Shown here piece by piece: positions 36,881-50,055 of a DNA stretch of 64,000 nt; within the stretch, counting starts at the first letter, position 1; each line of letters begins with the position of its first letter. The DNA is taken from the NCBI GenBank assembly GCA_947623455.1, contig OX392528.1, forward strand, positions 2,273,501-2,337,500, given 5' to 3'. This DNA is from Mimachlamys varia (lineage: Eukaryota > Mollusca > Bivalvia > Pectinida > Pectinidae). The notes beneath the pieces were generated by a model. That model saw only the letters and a program-made list of their open reading frames with translations, was not told the origin of the DNA and did no database searches. The position numbers and the translations under genes are program-made.

Positions 36881-37432
36881 CTCCCGGGCACCGTAATTGA
36901 CAGACAGGCGAAACCAACACGCCTGTGCCACTTGCAGGCAACAACCTATTTCGTGTTCTATAATGCCGCATTTCCACGATTTTCGTTCAAAAGTCCTCTG
37001 CTAAAGGCGCGATCGTTTTTTTTAATTTTATTTAGATATTACAATAATTGATTCTCCATATCTCTATTGATATGATGACGTCACTGTGTATCACTAGGCG
37101 TACGTTGTTTGTGTGTGCGCGCACCTGTTACGTACGATAGGGTGTGGGGGTTGTTGACTGGGGTACATTACAGTGATCTAGTACAAGTTGATAGCAGGTG
37201 GCACTCCGTCGTCTAATATTTTACGTAAATCATGATATAGAATCGGAACAAAATACGTGTTGATTTTCAGAAATATCAATTAGATCTTATTGTCCCCTCA
37301 GAGGTGGCCAAGAGGGCCTGTTTCACTCTTTGGCATAATATTTCTCATAAATAAATAAAACAAATATATAGCATTTGATAACGCCTAATCTAGCTAACAT
37401 AAGCTAACTCGAATGTGCCTTACTGAACATAG
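36881..37432. other. Spacer, nothing recognised
   Basis: About 550 bp, AT-rich, ending where homology to a LINE begins. No supported ORF. Confidence 0.55.
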
Positions 37433-37780
37433 ATTTCTCGAGTTAGAAAGAGAGAGCATTTCAGTCCTGTTCTGTATTCATTGCACTGGTTACCTGTACA
37501 ATACAGGTCACAGTACAAAATCTTGGTATACACATACAAGGCACTGGATGGAACAGCTCCCCAGTACATAAAGAAGCTAGTTACCCTGTATCAGCCGTCA
37601 CGATCACGAAGGTCGGAGACAGAATCATTGTTGTGTGTCCCAAAATCTCGTACGTTGACCTATTGAAACCGGTGTTTTGGGAGAGTTTCGGCCACGTTGT
37701 TGAATTCCTTACCATCCGCAATTCGACTGGCCAAATTCAAGAAACATCTGAAGACGTACCTTTTCACGTCTGCAAATTAG
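37433..37780 (+). pseudogene. LINE reverse transcriptase C-terminal fragment, frameshifted
   Basis: The reading frame from about 37433 gives HFSPVLYSLHWLPVQYR, YKILVYTYKALDGTAPQYI and SLLCVPKSRT, the widespread signature (HWLPV, YKAL.G.AP.Y, VP..R) of the region after the RT thumb in L2/CR1-type LINEs. A stop near 37664 and a frame change follow. The frame ATLLNSLPSAIRLAKFKKHL, ending KTYLF, continues to a TAG at 37778-37780. No catalytic RT motif remains; this copy is inactive. Confidence 0.9.
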
Positions 37781-38010
37781 GGTATCAACTTAAACGACAT
37801 GTATATACTGACATTTGTTTATCTACAGTAGCTGTAGTTCGTATTTATATGCATTTTTATATTATCACATTAGCTTAGATTGTAATAACTTCTTTATTTA
37901 TGCATTGTAAGTATCAAATTATTATCTACATGTTTTGAAGCGCTTTAGAGTAATTTTGCAAATTATATAGAGCGCTATATAAATGTATATTATTATTTAT
38001 TATTATTAGA
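37433..38010 (+). mobile_element. 5'-truncated LINE copy (L2/CR1-like 3' end)
   Basis: This copy keeps only the last part of the RT protein, a 3' untranslated region of about 200 bp and a microsatellite tail of ATT units (about 37990-38010). Just before the tail comes ATATAGAGCGCTATATAAAT. The same 3' end occurs at 49858-50055, so at least two insertions of this family lie in the window. Confidence 0.88.
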
Positions 38011-39424
38011 TATACGGCTTTATACAATCACTATAATTAACATATACAGTTTTAAGAAACAATTCTGACGAGTTCTCAGGAGCTGTCTTATCACGCGCTC
38101 TATCCACTGGTCCTATACCACCAGGCTTACATCTCCCTATATGTGTATGTATGCGTGTGTCATAGAAATGTATTGTGTTCTATTGATAGTGGGACCGTGC
38201 TTCCAACGGCATCTTTTATAGTGCCACTTTTCTTGAATGCTGCACCACAGATGCCGCAATATACCTACCCCAGACTATTTTATACTCCACCTGGGTTGTT
38301 GGAGTTGTGTGGGTAGTAGAAAAAACACTTTCTCTGAAAGTTACATCTCTGAATGTTACATGCGTTCGAATATCATTGATAAAGTAAAGGCCGCTGAAAA
38401 CAGTGCCGTCGTGGTTAAAAAAAATAAAAACGTGAAAACACCTGTCCGTCATATACATGTGCCGATCTGTACTGCTGTAAGTTTTGAAGCATATTTTTGC
38501 AAAAAATAAAATCAGAAATCAAGAGGAGAAAACGGTGTATTTTGCTGGATCATCATGGGCAGTTTGAGCTGTGTTATTACTATTGTAGAGGTTCTGGTAT
38601 GGCCATACTGGAATGTTACGTATTCGGATGAAACACGACACAAGATTGTGTTTAGGCTGCCTCCTGTTTGATAGCCCGACTTCACTGAGACTTGTAAGCT
38701 ATTACATACCAAGTTTATTGTTGGAGGCGAATCAACCACCGCTTCACTCTCAAACCCTCACAAACCTGTTAGCTTTCAACTCTTTTTGGAGAAAGTTCAA
38801 CAATTTTGAGTGATAACAAACAGAACCATGTAGATTGTTTGTATGACTGCTAGAGAAACATGCAAGTTTTGGTTGATAAGGCTGATTATTGTGGGTACAT
38901 GGAGAAATAATTAGCAGGCATGGGAATCGGTCTGAATGGAGAGCCGATTAATCATAGCTGCATCACAACAGACATGACAGTAATTCGGGGGTCATTATAA
39001 CCACTATCGATGACTTTCCCAGCAGTGGTTTCATCAACATCTCGCCCCCTCCCCGGGGGGTAGCACCTCGGCCATAGCAGCCATTGTCGGGTGTGTTGGA
39101 ATTCATTCACGTTTAACTCTGATTAGCTCACCTGTTACCGATTACGTCACGAATCCATCGTGTCAGGCACTACACATTACTTCCTGACATGCGCGATCAA
39201 TACCCTGAGTGTCATCATTTGTATTGGGCCAACACTGCCAGCGATAATTAGGGAAAGTCGATGTAAGATGGTGTTTTTGTTAAGTAAGGTCGCATCGGGC
39301 AATCCGTGATATTAAATGAATTATCAGACAAACTTATCATGTTTAACTGTATAATGCTCAAGATGAAAATGAGTTTTCATAAAGCTAATGATGACGAGAT
39401 GCGGAAGTGATACTGACATTTCAA

Positions 39425-39490
39425 CAGCATGTTGACAGTATATGAGCAGCATGTTGACAGTATATGAGCAGCATGTTGACAGTATATGGT
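39425..39490. repeat. 22-bp unit, three tandem copies
   Basis: CAGCATGTTGACAGTATATG followed by AG (GT in the last copy), three times head to tail. Another small seed array. Confidence 0.95.
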
Positions 39491-42400
39491 TTAAAGGCAT
39501 TAGAGATGTATCTATGGCTTGTTGTCGAAAGTTGTGGACGCATTCCGGAGTATAATAATATATTGGACGTGGGTATTGCGTGTCGGAATGCTAGCACGGG
39601 TATACACGTCACCAGACCCGGAGTTATGTAACCGTCACACCGTGTCATGGAATGCTCGTGTCACTTCCTGACTTGCGCGATCGATTATTGGAGCGGTTTG
39701 ACATGCACGTGCCTGATCTGAGGACCGATATGTAGATACAATTATAACACCGGGAAATTACACCAATCAAAAGCATATTTCACACTGCACGACTTATCTG
39801 TGGGATCTATTACTCAGCAGGTCAAATTATCACATGTCTACATGTGTTCCCGCCCTACGCGGCGTTTTAGCTGCCTATTTATTGCTGGCCTAACTTATAT
39901 ATCAAATAACTCTAGTTTTGATATTTAAAACAAAAATAGATTGACAAGCGCATATTACAATACATTTCCTTTCGTCATTTTGTTAAAAGAAATTACCAAA
40001 GACTAAATCTGATATGATTCCATTTCAAGTTATCATGAATATTCTTTTAATATGCTGGGTTTAGTCAGGAAACCATAGTACGCTAGACCTCTAGATAAGA
40101 AACGACTTTTTTTATTCACAGATATTGTATCTAAGATCTTATTCCGCTAATCCGATACTGAAAAGTTAAGAAGCATATCTTTTTTGTTTGAAGATTTAAC
40201 CAATTTGTTATGTTTATAGAACCAAGTGTTTTCCGTACATAGCAATCATGATAAATTAATTGACATATCTTAACATTGGCGCGGATTTGACATTTTGTGA
40301 CAACCATTTTGATTAATTGTTTTGACATATTCAGCGCCACACATCCCTCAGCGTGCTGCAAGTAGCTGATAATAAGCCCCTAACAGGTAAATGATACGGA
40401 TGCTGGTCCTCGGCTTCCGAAGACGATACTACCGTGAAGAAGAGGAGTGTGCTCGTGGCTGAACGCCCCGTGTCAGTCTTAATTAATGAAGTCGTTAGAA
40501 TGTACAAGCACGCCCTCTGCCTGCCGTAAAGTACCTGATGGACATTGAGTTAAAAGGGGCCATTATCATTGTGTTCACATCTAGACAAATAGAGCGGTAT
40601 TTTTAAGTGTCGTCTGACCGTGCCCGCACATGTGAAGCCGCCGTAGCACTACAGTCATGGTAAGGTGCCGTCCTATTTATGGCGCTTTAGAGCCAGTCAG
40701 CAAACATTTGCGTTGACAAGCGCTCGATTGACCACGATGAATCTGTATACCATGACCAAGCTGTGCCTCTTGTGATGTATTCATCAATCGGTATGCGCGC
40801 CAATAGCCATAGTTTATCCATTAAAACGTCATGTTTGAGTATCAATACACGTTTCCCGTAGTAAAAAAAACTGACAGGAAATAATTTTTCAATTAACGAC
40901 AATTTAATTGATGCAATCACGTACGGCTGCATTGTAACGTTCCTTAATGACCTCCGCTTAAATTGTCAACATATTGAACTGTAAAATATATAACAATAAT
41001 TGACAAAGAAAATAAAAAAAACAAAAAGTAGATTCGTCACGATTCTATACAAGAAGATAAAATGTTTCCTGTGTCAATGTGACCATCACAGCCCGGCCCT
41101 TTATATGTCCGTGTCCGACCACGCCACTGGACAATGAGCTACCTCGGAATGGATGGTCGATTTCCGCCACACCGCGGATCACGAGTTGTTGACTTCCGGG
41201 ACTGCTAGCGAGTGACTGTCGTCGGAAGTACATGTATTTGTCACTATTATCAAAGATGTATTGGCGCTAAAACGTAAACACTACTCATGGTGCATGTCAT
41301 TAAGTTTAAAAGTATTAAAGTTTAAATATAATGGCGAGGAAATTAAGCATGTAAATATAAGTACATGCTTGGGTGAACAGACACGCGTTAGGCGGATGAT
41401 AATTAGATAATGACAGACGAATCCATTAGGTAGCATTTCACGAGCGCGTGTGTGTGAAGCAAAAAAAGGCAGACGACAGCCAGACGTATTAGCTGCGGCA
41501 TATTGTATCTGCTTTTAAATCCTAAATAAGTGTTAATCGTAATTAAATTCAATTCAATATTGTTGCTCTTTTTCCACGTGCAGAAACGAACTGCGCCATC
41601 TGGTGACGTCATCCGAAGACAGTTAACGCGCGATGAACAGCTTACATCAATCAAGTCTATTTGTCCATGGTTTAGTAAAACTACCAGATATACATCTATA
41701 GCATTAGGAATGACCCTTGTGTGGCGCTTTATTGAAGTTCGTTCAGTCCGGACATTTCGGAACTTGATTCATGTTGTTGTGTAGCATTGATGACAATCAC
41801 CGACACCCTCGGGGATTCCGTGCACCAGGCGGCCCTGAATGCCCGTATGACGCAGGGGTATCCCCTCAGTCTAACCTATTAGAGTGTGTGATGTCGGTAT
41901 GTGCTCGGGAAATCCCTATACTATATTATACCCTACTTATACCCTACTGGGATAAATACACAGAGGTCAACTGGTGCATTTCTGACAGACGCAGTAGTCT
42001 TGAGAGAGCGAGACAGTATTTGTGAACTTTTACGTTATTTTTGCCGTTATCATAACGCGCCCCTAATACGAGTGATGACACATGTAACTGTCATCAGGGT
42101 TAAGTTTGTTACTTTATATAAGAAATAAGGTACACGATTGAGCAAAAACACCACAAAAACACCCAGTGGTTTATCCTGCCGATAACATCAATAGGTAATT
42201 ATTGAGAGTCGTGATGAGAGCTGAGCTCCCAGCCACTGTACCAGGGAGGATGTGTTTGATCACCAACCACAAGCACAACCCGCTCAGTCTCGTCCCAATC
42301 AAAGTGAACGCTCTTTCATCGCGAACCCATACAAAGGTCATTCCAGGTCCCCTCGGTTTTTTACGTACTTATATTTAAGCATGCGACACATAACACAGAG

Positions 42401-43478
42401 GTAACAGACGGGGGCTTTATCTTATACAGAAGGTCAGCGCTAAAGTAAACACGTAGTTGTTCACGTACACCCTCTTTCAGATTCCATGTGGAAAATGTAC
42501 CCCACAAGGCCTGCAAGCCTTGGCCACTCTTACGATACTCCGCGATTGGCGATACCCATCGGTACAGCTGTGTCGACATGGGAGTAGCTCGTCACAAACA
42601 CCGTCCATCTCACGCGCGCATTAGTGTAAGAGGTTGTTTTATGTATCGGCTTTGAACGCGCAATTCATGTCTCGCTTGCCGACGACCGAGTCGTACTACA
42701 ACCGCATCGCAAGTGCAGCAATTACAACGAACACGAATCCTCCTTCGAACGCATCACCTCGGCCCCATGTCACAGTGTACACGTGTCAGCAAATGGGACG
42801 CACGCGCCTAACGCGTCACGTTCTATCAATCTATTGACGAAAATATGTTCTTGTAAGTGCTAGTTACGTGCTGGTGCTGTTCCGTATCCCTTGTGATTGG
42901 GCTCGGATGTCGTTTACAATTTACATAATGCTAGATACGTTATCGCAATGTTCAATGTTCTATAGGGGAGTTAGCTCGGCCCTAGTAAGTACTGACCGAG
43001 TCTTCTCGTAACGTGACTTGCGATATCTCGACCGCTAGTCCCCGCATTTATAAACATCATATATACTTGATTCATATCGCATGTGCAGTCATTTGTATCG
43101 CTACGCTATGCTTGACTTATCTTTCGGACATCTCATTCGAATGTAAAGTAAAAGTAAGTAACCTCTGTCGGCACGATCTGACGATCACACCATCCTGTTG
43201 GTGCCTCATCCGGGTACCTTACCCGGAACACATCGGACTGTACTAGGTAATATCATTATACGTAGAGCGTAAACTGTTGCTCCGGTTTATATGCCTTTTT
43301 CATCCTTGTTCACTCCTAATTGTTGGGTGAAATATATTCTTATATTCTTAGATAAGTGGTATTGTAATTTTCAATGAAATGATTGTTTTGTGACGTAGCT
43401 GGCGCTGATGGCCAGAACAGATAGTTCCCACGACTCGCCGTAAAGTGGGGTCATCATTACCGAACATAGAACAAAGGC

Positions 43479-43637
43479 CTAGATACCTTCATATAACTTC
43501 ACAAACCTTCCACCCGAAAGAAGTTCGAGAGATGTATGTGTTATAAAAACTAACAAAAGGAGGCCAAAAGAATAAGTAAGAAATAGAAAGTGTGATTTAT
43601 AGGCGCTCGGCGTCTGCCAGTGCTTGCTGGCGGCCAT
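43479..43637 (-). CDS. Candidate 52-residue membrane micropeptide or first exon
   Basis: A minus-strand ORF starts in a strong context (CAAAATGGCC). The peptide begins MAASKHWQTPSAYKSH, then has a hydrophobic stretch FLFLTYSFGLLLLVFI long enough to span a membrane, then a short polar tail, ending at TAG (43479-43481). GAAG|GTATCT just before the stop would also serve as a splice donor, so this could be a first exon. I do not recognise a family. The hydrophobic run comes from a pyrimidine-rich stretch and could be chance. The start overlaps a YY1-like motif. Confidence 0.2.
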   Translation of the reverse strand: MAASKHWQTPSAYKSHFLFLTYSFGLLLLVFITHTSLELLSGGRFVKLYEGI

Positions 43638-44835
43638 TTTGCGGTTAAATCATTATGTAAGAAAAGACAAAATGGCAAAATACTTATGTCTTCGGTGCTA
43701 CATCTGAGAGACTTTGGCGCCAATTTCATCGAGCAATCGTCTGCCCTGGAAGAGTCGCACCGGTAAATGTAACGAATTAATCTGTTTCTAATCCAGGAGA
43801 GCTGAGTGTCTATCCTCTTTACGACAACACTCGGACCAGGAAAGGGATTATGTTCCGTAACAGTGTGCCAGATACCGATACGCTCTTCCCCTACTCCTAC
43901 AGACAGTAATGGTGGTGCCCTCAGTGTTTATTAGGTGTCATTGAGGTATTGACACGTCTGCTCTTGAGAGCATCTCGTGTTTACTACAGAACAAACATCC
44001 AAAGTCGGATTATTTCCTACTATAATGTGCAAGATTATTGGGCACTCTTGACAAAACATCCAGACGCAAATGTCTTACCTTGCACATCTTTTATTAGTTC
44101 CCCACGACGGTAGGGGTACTCCTGTGTTTATTAGCATTCACTGGCATGTATACTACAACAATTAACATAGGGTATTAGAAACATAACAACACCTGTCACC
44201 GTAATGACAAAACAACAGTCACAAAGTTATGCTAATCACAGCGTGACAAACTTTTTTTTTACTAATTTCCATGTTAGGAACAAGACAACAGCTATGATGA
44301 TATACAAAACAGCCTTTATAGGATGACGCCGTCCGTCCCCAAACCGGGACAAATAACAAACTGACCAGATCTGATTAAACAGATGGTCAAGCGATGATCT
44401 TTCAGCAATGCTCTTCACCAGTGTTATAAAACAGAATTTAAGAGGTATATAGTTTCACCTGTATTCTCCCCAGACACGTTAGGTGTGGTATATTTTTTCG
44501 CCGCCTGTAATAAATCTTTGGCCGTCGCACCTGCCCAGGTACTCAGGTAACAGATACTACTGACCAGGGGTCAGTTCCGGCCATTCTGTTTAATCACGCC
44601 TGGGAACGTTATCAATGTTACCGGTGAATCAGCCCTGTACTGCGATGACTGGGTGTGTTTTTTGGAGCTTTGGATGATGTTCTCTGAAATCTTTACATTA
44701 AAGGAAGTTATTGCGTCTGTTCTTCTCTGTATTTTAGGACAAATGTACCTTCATCGGTGTTTACGAAAGTAGGAATTAAGCAAATAATTGGTATTTCCAT
44801 TTACTCTATTTATATTGTTGCTAGTTGGTTTAATG

Positions 44836-46075
44836 GACCCAAAAACTGCATACCGAAGGTTTGGATTTCTGTCTACACTAAACAGAACCGTATCCCGAAG
44901 GTTGGGATTTCTGTCTACACTAAACAGAATCGTATCCCGAAGGTTGGGATTTCTGTCTACACTGAATAGAACCGTATCCCGTAGGTTTAGATTTCTATCT
45001 ACACTGAATAGAACCGTATCCCGAAGGTTTAGATTTCTGTCTACACTTAATAGAACCGTATCCCGAAGGTTGGGATTTCTGCCTTACTAAACAGAACTGT
45101 ATCCCGAAGGTTGGGATTTCTGTCTACACTATCCCGAAGGTTGGGATTTCTGTCTACACTTAACAGAACCGTAATACGAAGGTTGGGATTTCTGTCAACA
45201 CTAAATAGAACCGTATCCCGAAAGTTGGGATTTTTGTCTACACTAAACAGAACCGTATCCCGAAGGTTTGGATTTCTGTCTACACTAAACAGAACTGTAT
45301 CCTGAAGGTTGGAATTTCTGTCTTCATTAAACAGAACCGTATCCCGAAGGTTGGGCTTTCTGTCTACACTAAACAGAACCTGTCCCGATGGTTGGGATTT
45401 CTGTCTACACTAAACAGAACCGTATCCCGAAGGTTGGGATTTCTGTCTACACTAAACAGAACCGTATCCCGAAGGTTGGGATTTCTGTCTACACTAAATA
45501 GAACCGTATCCCGAAGGTAGGGATTGCTGTCTACACTGAATAGAACCGTATCCCGAAGGTTTGGATTTCTGTCTACACTAAATAGAACCGCATCCCAAAG
45601 GTTGGGATTTCTGTCTACACTAACCAGAATCGTATCTTGAAGGTAGGGATTTCTGTCTACATTGAATAGAACCGTATCCCGAAGGTTGGGATTTCTGTCT
45701 ACACTAAATAGAACCACATCCCGAAGGTTGGGATTTCTGTCTACACTAACCAGAACCGTATCCCGAAGGTAGGGATTTCTGTCTACACTGAATAGAACCG
45801 TATCCCGAAGGTTGGGATTTCTGTCTACACTAAATACAACCGTATCCCGAAGGTTGGGATTTCTATGTACACTAACCAGAACCGTATCCCTAAGGTAGGG
45901 ATTTCTGTCTACACTGAATAGAACCGTATCCCGAAGGTTGGGATTTCTGTCTACACTAAATAGAACCGTATCCCGAAGGTTGGGATTTCTGTCTACACTA
46001 AATAGAACCGTATCCCGAAGGTCGGGATTTCTGTCTACACTAAACAGAACCGTATCCCGAAGGTTGGGAGTTGTC
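44836..46075. repeat. 42-bp minisatellite array, about 29 units
   Basis: AACCGTATCCCGAAGGTTGG then GATTTCTGTCTACACTAAACAG. Alternatives are TTGGG/TAGGG/TTTAG and TAAACAG/TGAATAG/TAACCAG. One unit is truncated near 45110-45150. The unit is a multiple of three, so frames of 60 to 117 codons on both strands are by-products. Confidence 0.97.
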
Positions 46076-46990
46076 CGCCTACAATAAACGTAAACGGGAC
46101 ACGAAGTGTAGAATCATATAACGATCCTTTAACAAAATGTCTACATTTCATCATGTGATTGCTTCCAGTTAGCTTTTTAGGTCAAAATAAATGCTAACTG
46201 GAAAATGGCAAATATAATGATGTGCGTTAGCATTTCATGTTGGATTTTTTTTTCAGTTTGTTCTCATACTGCCCATGCGTGCCAGTTGAAAAAAGTTCAT
46301 GAATAAAGATTCTCCGTATTAATATTCAGCATTATGTTTAAATATTATATTAAAAAAATCGTTCGTGCTTTTAGCAATCTTTCAAGGGAGGGTAATTAAT
46401 TGCGACGTCTGGCGTTAAATAAGGAATGCGTGTTATATTTGTATATAGTGGTGTTTCCATAAAACGATAAATCTAAAGGTTTCAACAGATTCTCACGCGA
46501 TATCAATTACAGACGAGGGGTATTGAATAGAAGAAAAACATATTTGCTTTATAGTGGATATGTTTTGTTGTTGAATATATTTTCAGGCAAAATACTTTTT
46601 ATTTAAGGTTTCTGTTGTTACAGAGATATCCCCATAAAGACGGCCAGGTATTTTATTTTGACGTTTGGCACCAAGTAGATACACACTGACAATTTGTGCT
46701 ATAGAGACAGCAGGGGGACATTGTAGACCCCTGAGATGTTGGGATAACTCCGCGGGACGAACAGGTCATGTTGTTAGTAGATATCTGTAGTATTTAGCTG
46801 TGTTGTATTTATAAACAAACTTCTGTTTTAGGTCGCTGTGTATATAGCTCGGTAATTCGTGACTCAGTGGGATATCTCCGCCATTATCTGTTAATATTCA
46901 CGCCGTATGAGCCCTCTCCTCCCCCTCCCCAACCCCGTACTAAACCTGCACTGGAATATAAGTATCATGTACAACGAAATCCTACAGGAT
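46076..46990. other. Spacer, nothing recognised except a small hairpin
   Basis: About 0.9 kb of AT-rich DNA. TTCCAGTTAGC (46163-46173) and GCTAACTGGAA (46193-46203) form a perfect 11-bp inverted repeat around a 19-base loop. No ORF of interest. Confidence 0.55.
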
Positions 46991-49857
46991 TATACGCCTC
47001 ATAGCCGCATTATTCAAGTCAACACTAATCCATTTGTCCCTTTATCCAGCCTCATTATTCCAGTCAACACTAATCCATTTGTCCCTTTATCCAGCTGCAT
47101 TATTCCAGTCAACACTAATCCATTTGTCCCTTTATCCAGCCGCATTATTCCAGTCAACACTAATCATTTTGTCCCTCTATCCAGCCTCATTATTCCAGCC
47201 ACCACTAATTATTTTGTCCCTTTATCCAGCCTCATTATTCTAGTCAACACTAATCCATTTGTCTTTCATCCACCTTCATTATTCCAGTCACCACTAAACC
47301 CTTTGTTCTCTATCTAGCCTCACTATTCAAGTCACCACTAATCCCTTTGTCCTTTACCAGCCTCATTATTCCAGTCAACACTAATCCCTTTGTCTTTTAT
47401 CCAGCCTCATTATTCCAGTCACCATTAATCCTTGTCCTTTATCCAGCCTCATTATTTCAGTCATCACTAATCCTTGTCCCTTTATCTAGCCTCATTATTC
47501 CAGTCACCACTAATCCTTGTCCCTTTATCCAGTCTCATTATTCCATTCACCACTAATCCCTTTGTCCTTTATCCAGCCTCATTATTCAAGTCACCACTAA
47601 TCCATTTGTCCTTTACCAGCCTCATTATTCCAGTCACCACTAATCCTTGTCCCTTTATCCAGCCTCATTATTCCAGTCACCACTAATCCTTGTCCCTTTA
47701 TCCAGTCTCATTATTCCAGTCACCACTAATTCCTTTGTCGTTTATCCACCTTCATTATTCCAGTCACCACTAATCCCTTTGTCCCTTTATCCAGTCTCAT
47801 TATTCCAGTCAACACTAATACATTTGTCCTTTACCAGCCTTATTATTCCAGTCACCACTAATCCTTGTCCCTTTATCCAGCCTCATTATTCCAGTCACCA
47901 CTAATCCCTTTGTCCTTTATCCAGCCTCATTATTCCAGTCACCACTAATCCCTTTGTCCTTTATCCAGCCTCATTATTCCAGTCACCACTAATCCTTGTC
48001 CCTTTATCAAGCCTCATTATTCCAGTCACCACTAATCCCTTTGTCCTTTATCCAGTCTCATTATTCCAGTCACCACTAATCCTTGTCCCTTTATCCAGTC
48101 TCATTATTCCAGTCACCACTAATCCTTGTCCCTTTATCCAGCCTCATTATTCCAGTCAACACTAATCCTTGTCCCTTTATCCAGCCTCATTATTCCAGTC
48201 ACCACTAATTCCTTTGTCCTTTATCCAGCCTCATTATTCCAGTCACCACTAATCCCTTTGTCCTTTATCCAGCCTCATTATTCCAGCCAACACTAATCCA
48301 TTTGTCCCTCTATCCAGCCTCATTATTCCAGTCACCACTAATCCTTGTCCCTTTATCCAGTCTCATTATTCCAGTCACCACTAATTCCTTTGTCCTTTAT
48401 CCAGCCTCATTATTCCAGTCACCACTAATCCTTGTCCCTTTATCCAGCCTCATTATTCCAGTCAACACTAATCCTTGTCCCTTTATCCAGCCTCATTATT
48501 CCAGTCACCACTAATCCTTGTCCCTTTATCCAGTCTCATTATTCCAGTCACCACTAATTCCTTTGTCCTTTATCCAGCCTCATTATTCCAGCCAACACTA
48601 ATCCATTTGTCCCTCTATCCAGCCTCATTATTCCAGTCACCACTAATCCTTGTCCCTTTATCCAGTCTCATTATTCCAGTCACCACTAATTCCTTTGTCC
48701 TTTATCCAGCCTCATTATTCCAGCCAACACTAATCCATTTGTCCCTCTATCCAGCCTCATTATTCCAGTCAACACTAAACCCTCTGTCCCTTTATCCAAC
48801 CTCATTATTCCAGTCACCACTAATCCCTTTGTCTTTTATCCAGCCTCATTATTCCAGTCACCACTAATCCTTGTCCCTTTATCCAGCCTCATTATTCCAG
48901 TCACCACTAATCCCTTTGTCCTTTATCCAGCCTCATTATTCCAGTCACCTCTAATCCATTTGTCCTTTACCAGCCTCATTACTCCAGTCACCACTAATCC
49001 CTTTGTCCTTTATCCAGCCTCATTATTCAAGTCACCACTAATCCATTTGTCCTTTATCAGCCTCATTATTCCAGTCACCACTAATCCTTGTCCCTTTATC
49101 CAGCCTCATTATTCCAGTCACCACTAATCCCTTTGTCCTTTATCCAGCCTCATTATTCCAGTCACCACTAATCCTTGTCCCTTTATCCAGCCTCATTATT
49201 CCAGTCACCACTAATCCCTTTGTCTTTTATCCAGCCTCATTATTCCAGTCACCACTAATCCTTGTCCCTTTATCCAGCCTCATTATTCCAGTCACCACTA
49301 ATCCCTTTGTCCTTTATCCAGCCTCATTATTCAAGTCACCACTAATCTATTTGTCCTTTATCAGCCTCATTATTCCAGTCACCACTAATCCTTGTCCCTT
49401 TATCCAGCCTCATTATTCCAGTCACCACTAATCCCTTTGTCCTTTATCCAGCCTCATTATTCCAGTCACCACTAATCCTTGTCCCTTTATCCAGCCTCAT
49501 TATTCCAGTCACCACTAATCCTTGTCCCTTTATCCAGCCTCATTATTCCAGTCAACACTAATCCCTTTGTCTTTTATCCAGCCTCATTATTCCAGTCACC
49601 ACTAAACCCTCTGTCCTCTATCCAGCCTCATTATTTCAGTCACCACTAATCCTTGTCCCTTTATCTAGCCTCATTATTCCAGTCACCACTAATCCTTGTC
49701 CCTTTATCCAGCCTCATTATTCCAGTCACCACTAATCCATTTGTCTTTTATCCAGCCTCATTATTCCAGTCACCACTAATCCTTGTCCCTTTATCCAACC
49801 TCATTATTCCAGTCACCACTAATCCCTTTGTCCTTTATCCAGTGTCGTTATTCCAGG
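46991..49857. repeat. 43-45-bp minisatellite array, about 66 units
   Basis: CAGTCACCACTAATCCTTGT then CCCTTTATCCAGCCTCATTATTC. Two main unit types alternate, CCTTGTCCCTTTATCC (43 bp) and CCCTTTGTCCTTTATCC (44 bp), with CCATTTG and CAACACTAA variants marking repeated multi-unit blocks. The last unit is directly followed by a LINE 3' tail. ORFs such as 47034-47243 and 48475-48867 are array by-products. Confidence 0.97.
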
Positions 49858-50055
49858 TTCTCTGCATAGACAACATATAAAGACTGACTTTTATTTATGT
49901 ATTTATATGCACTGTGATATTATATTTTAGCTTAATGAATTATTGGGATTGTAGGACTTTCTTTATTTGTGCATTACAAGTGAATGTTTTTAAGTGTTTT
50001 AGAGTATTTTTACAAACTATATAGAGCGCTATATAAATGATGTATGTTGTTATTT
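49858..50055 (+). mobile_element. LINE 3' tail, related to the copy at 37.8-38.0 kb
   Basis: Aligned by eye with 37790-38010: both have TTTATATGCA, TTAGCTTA, CTTTATTT.TGCATT and TTTTAGAGTA-like segments in the same order, and both end TATATAGAGCGCTATATAAA followed by TG-rich or AT-rich simple sequence. No coding part remains. Its left edge coincides with the end of the 43-45-bp array. Confidence 0.8.

Larger units (their letters stand above)
38011..44835. other. Longest low-repeat stretch, no supported gene
   Basis: About 6.8 kb of AT-rich, mostly unique DNA. ORFs of 60 to 90 codons occur on both strands (for example 38237-38509, 41530-41784, 42361-42579 minus), but none shows a family motif or convincing splice sites. 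Small items: a triplicated 22-mer at 39425-39490; two near-identical TTCCTGACATGCGCGATC 18-mers at 39181 and 39665; and a short membrane-type ORF at 43479-43637. The 38190-38330 part may be an old dispersed repeat. Distant exons of a large gene cannot be excluded. Confidence 0.5.

Noticed and set aside
38195..38330. Possible old dispersed repeat (GTGCCACTTTTCTTGAATGC region)
   Set aside because: It resembles dispersed mollusc repeats from memory only; no boundaries, inverted ends or target duplication are visible.
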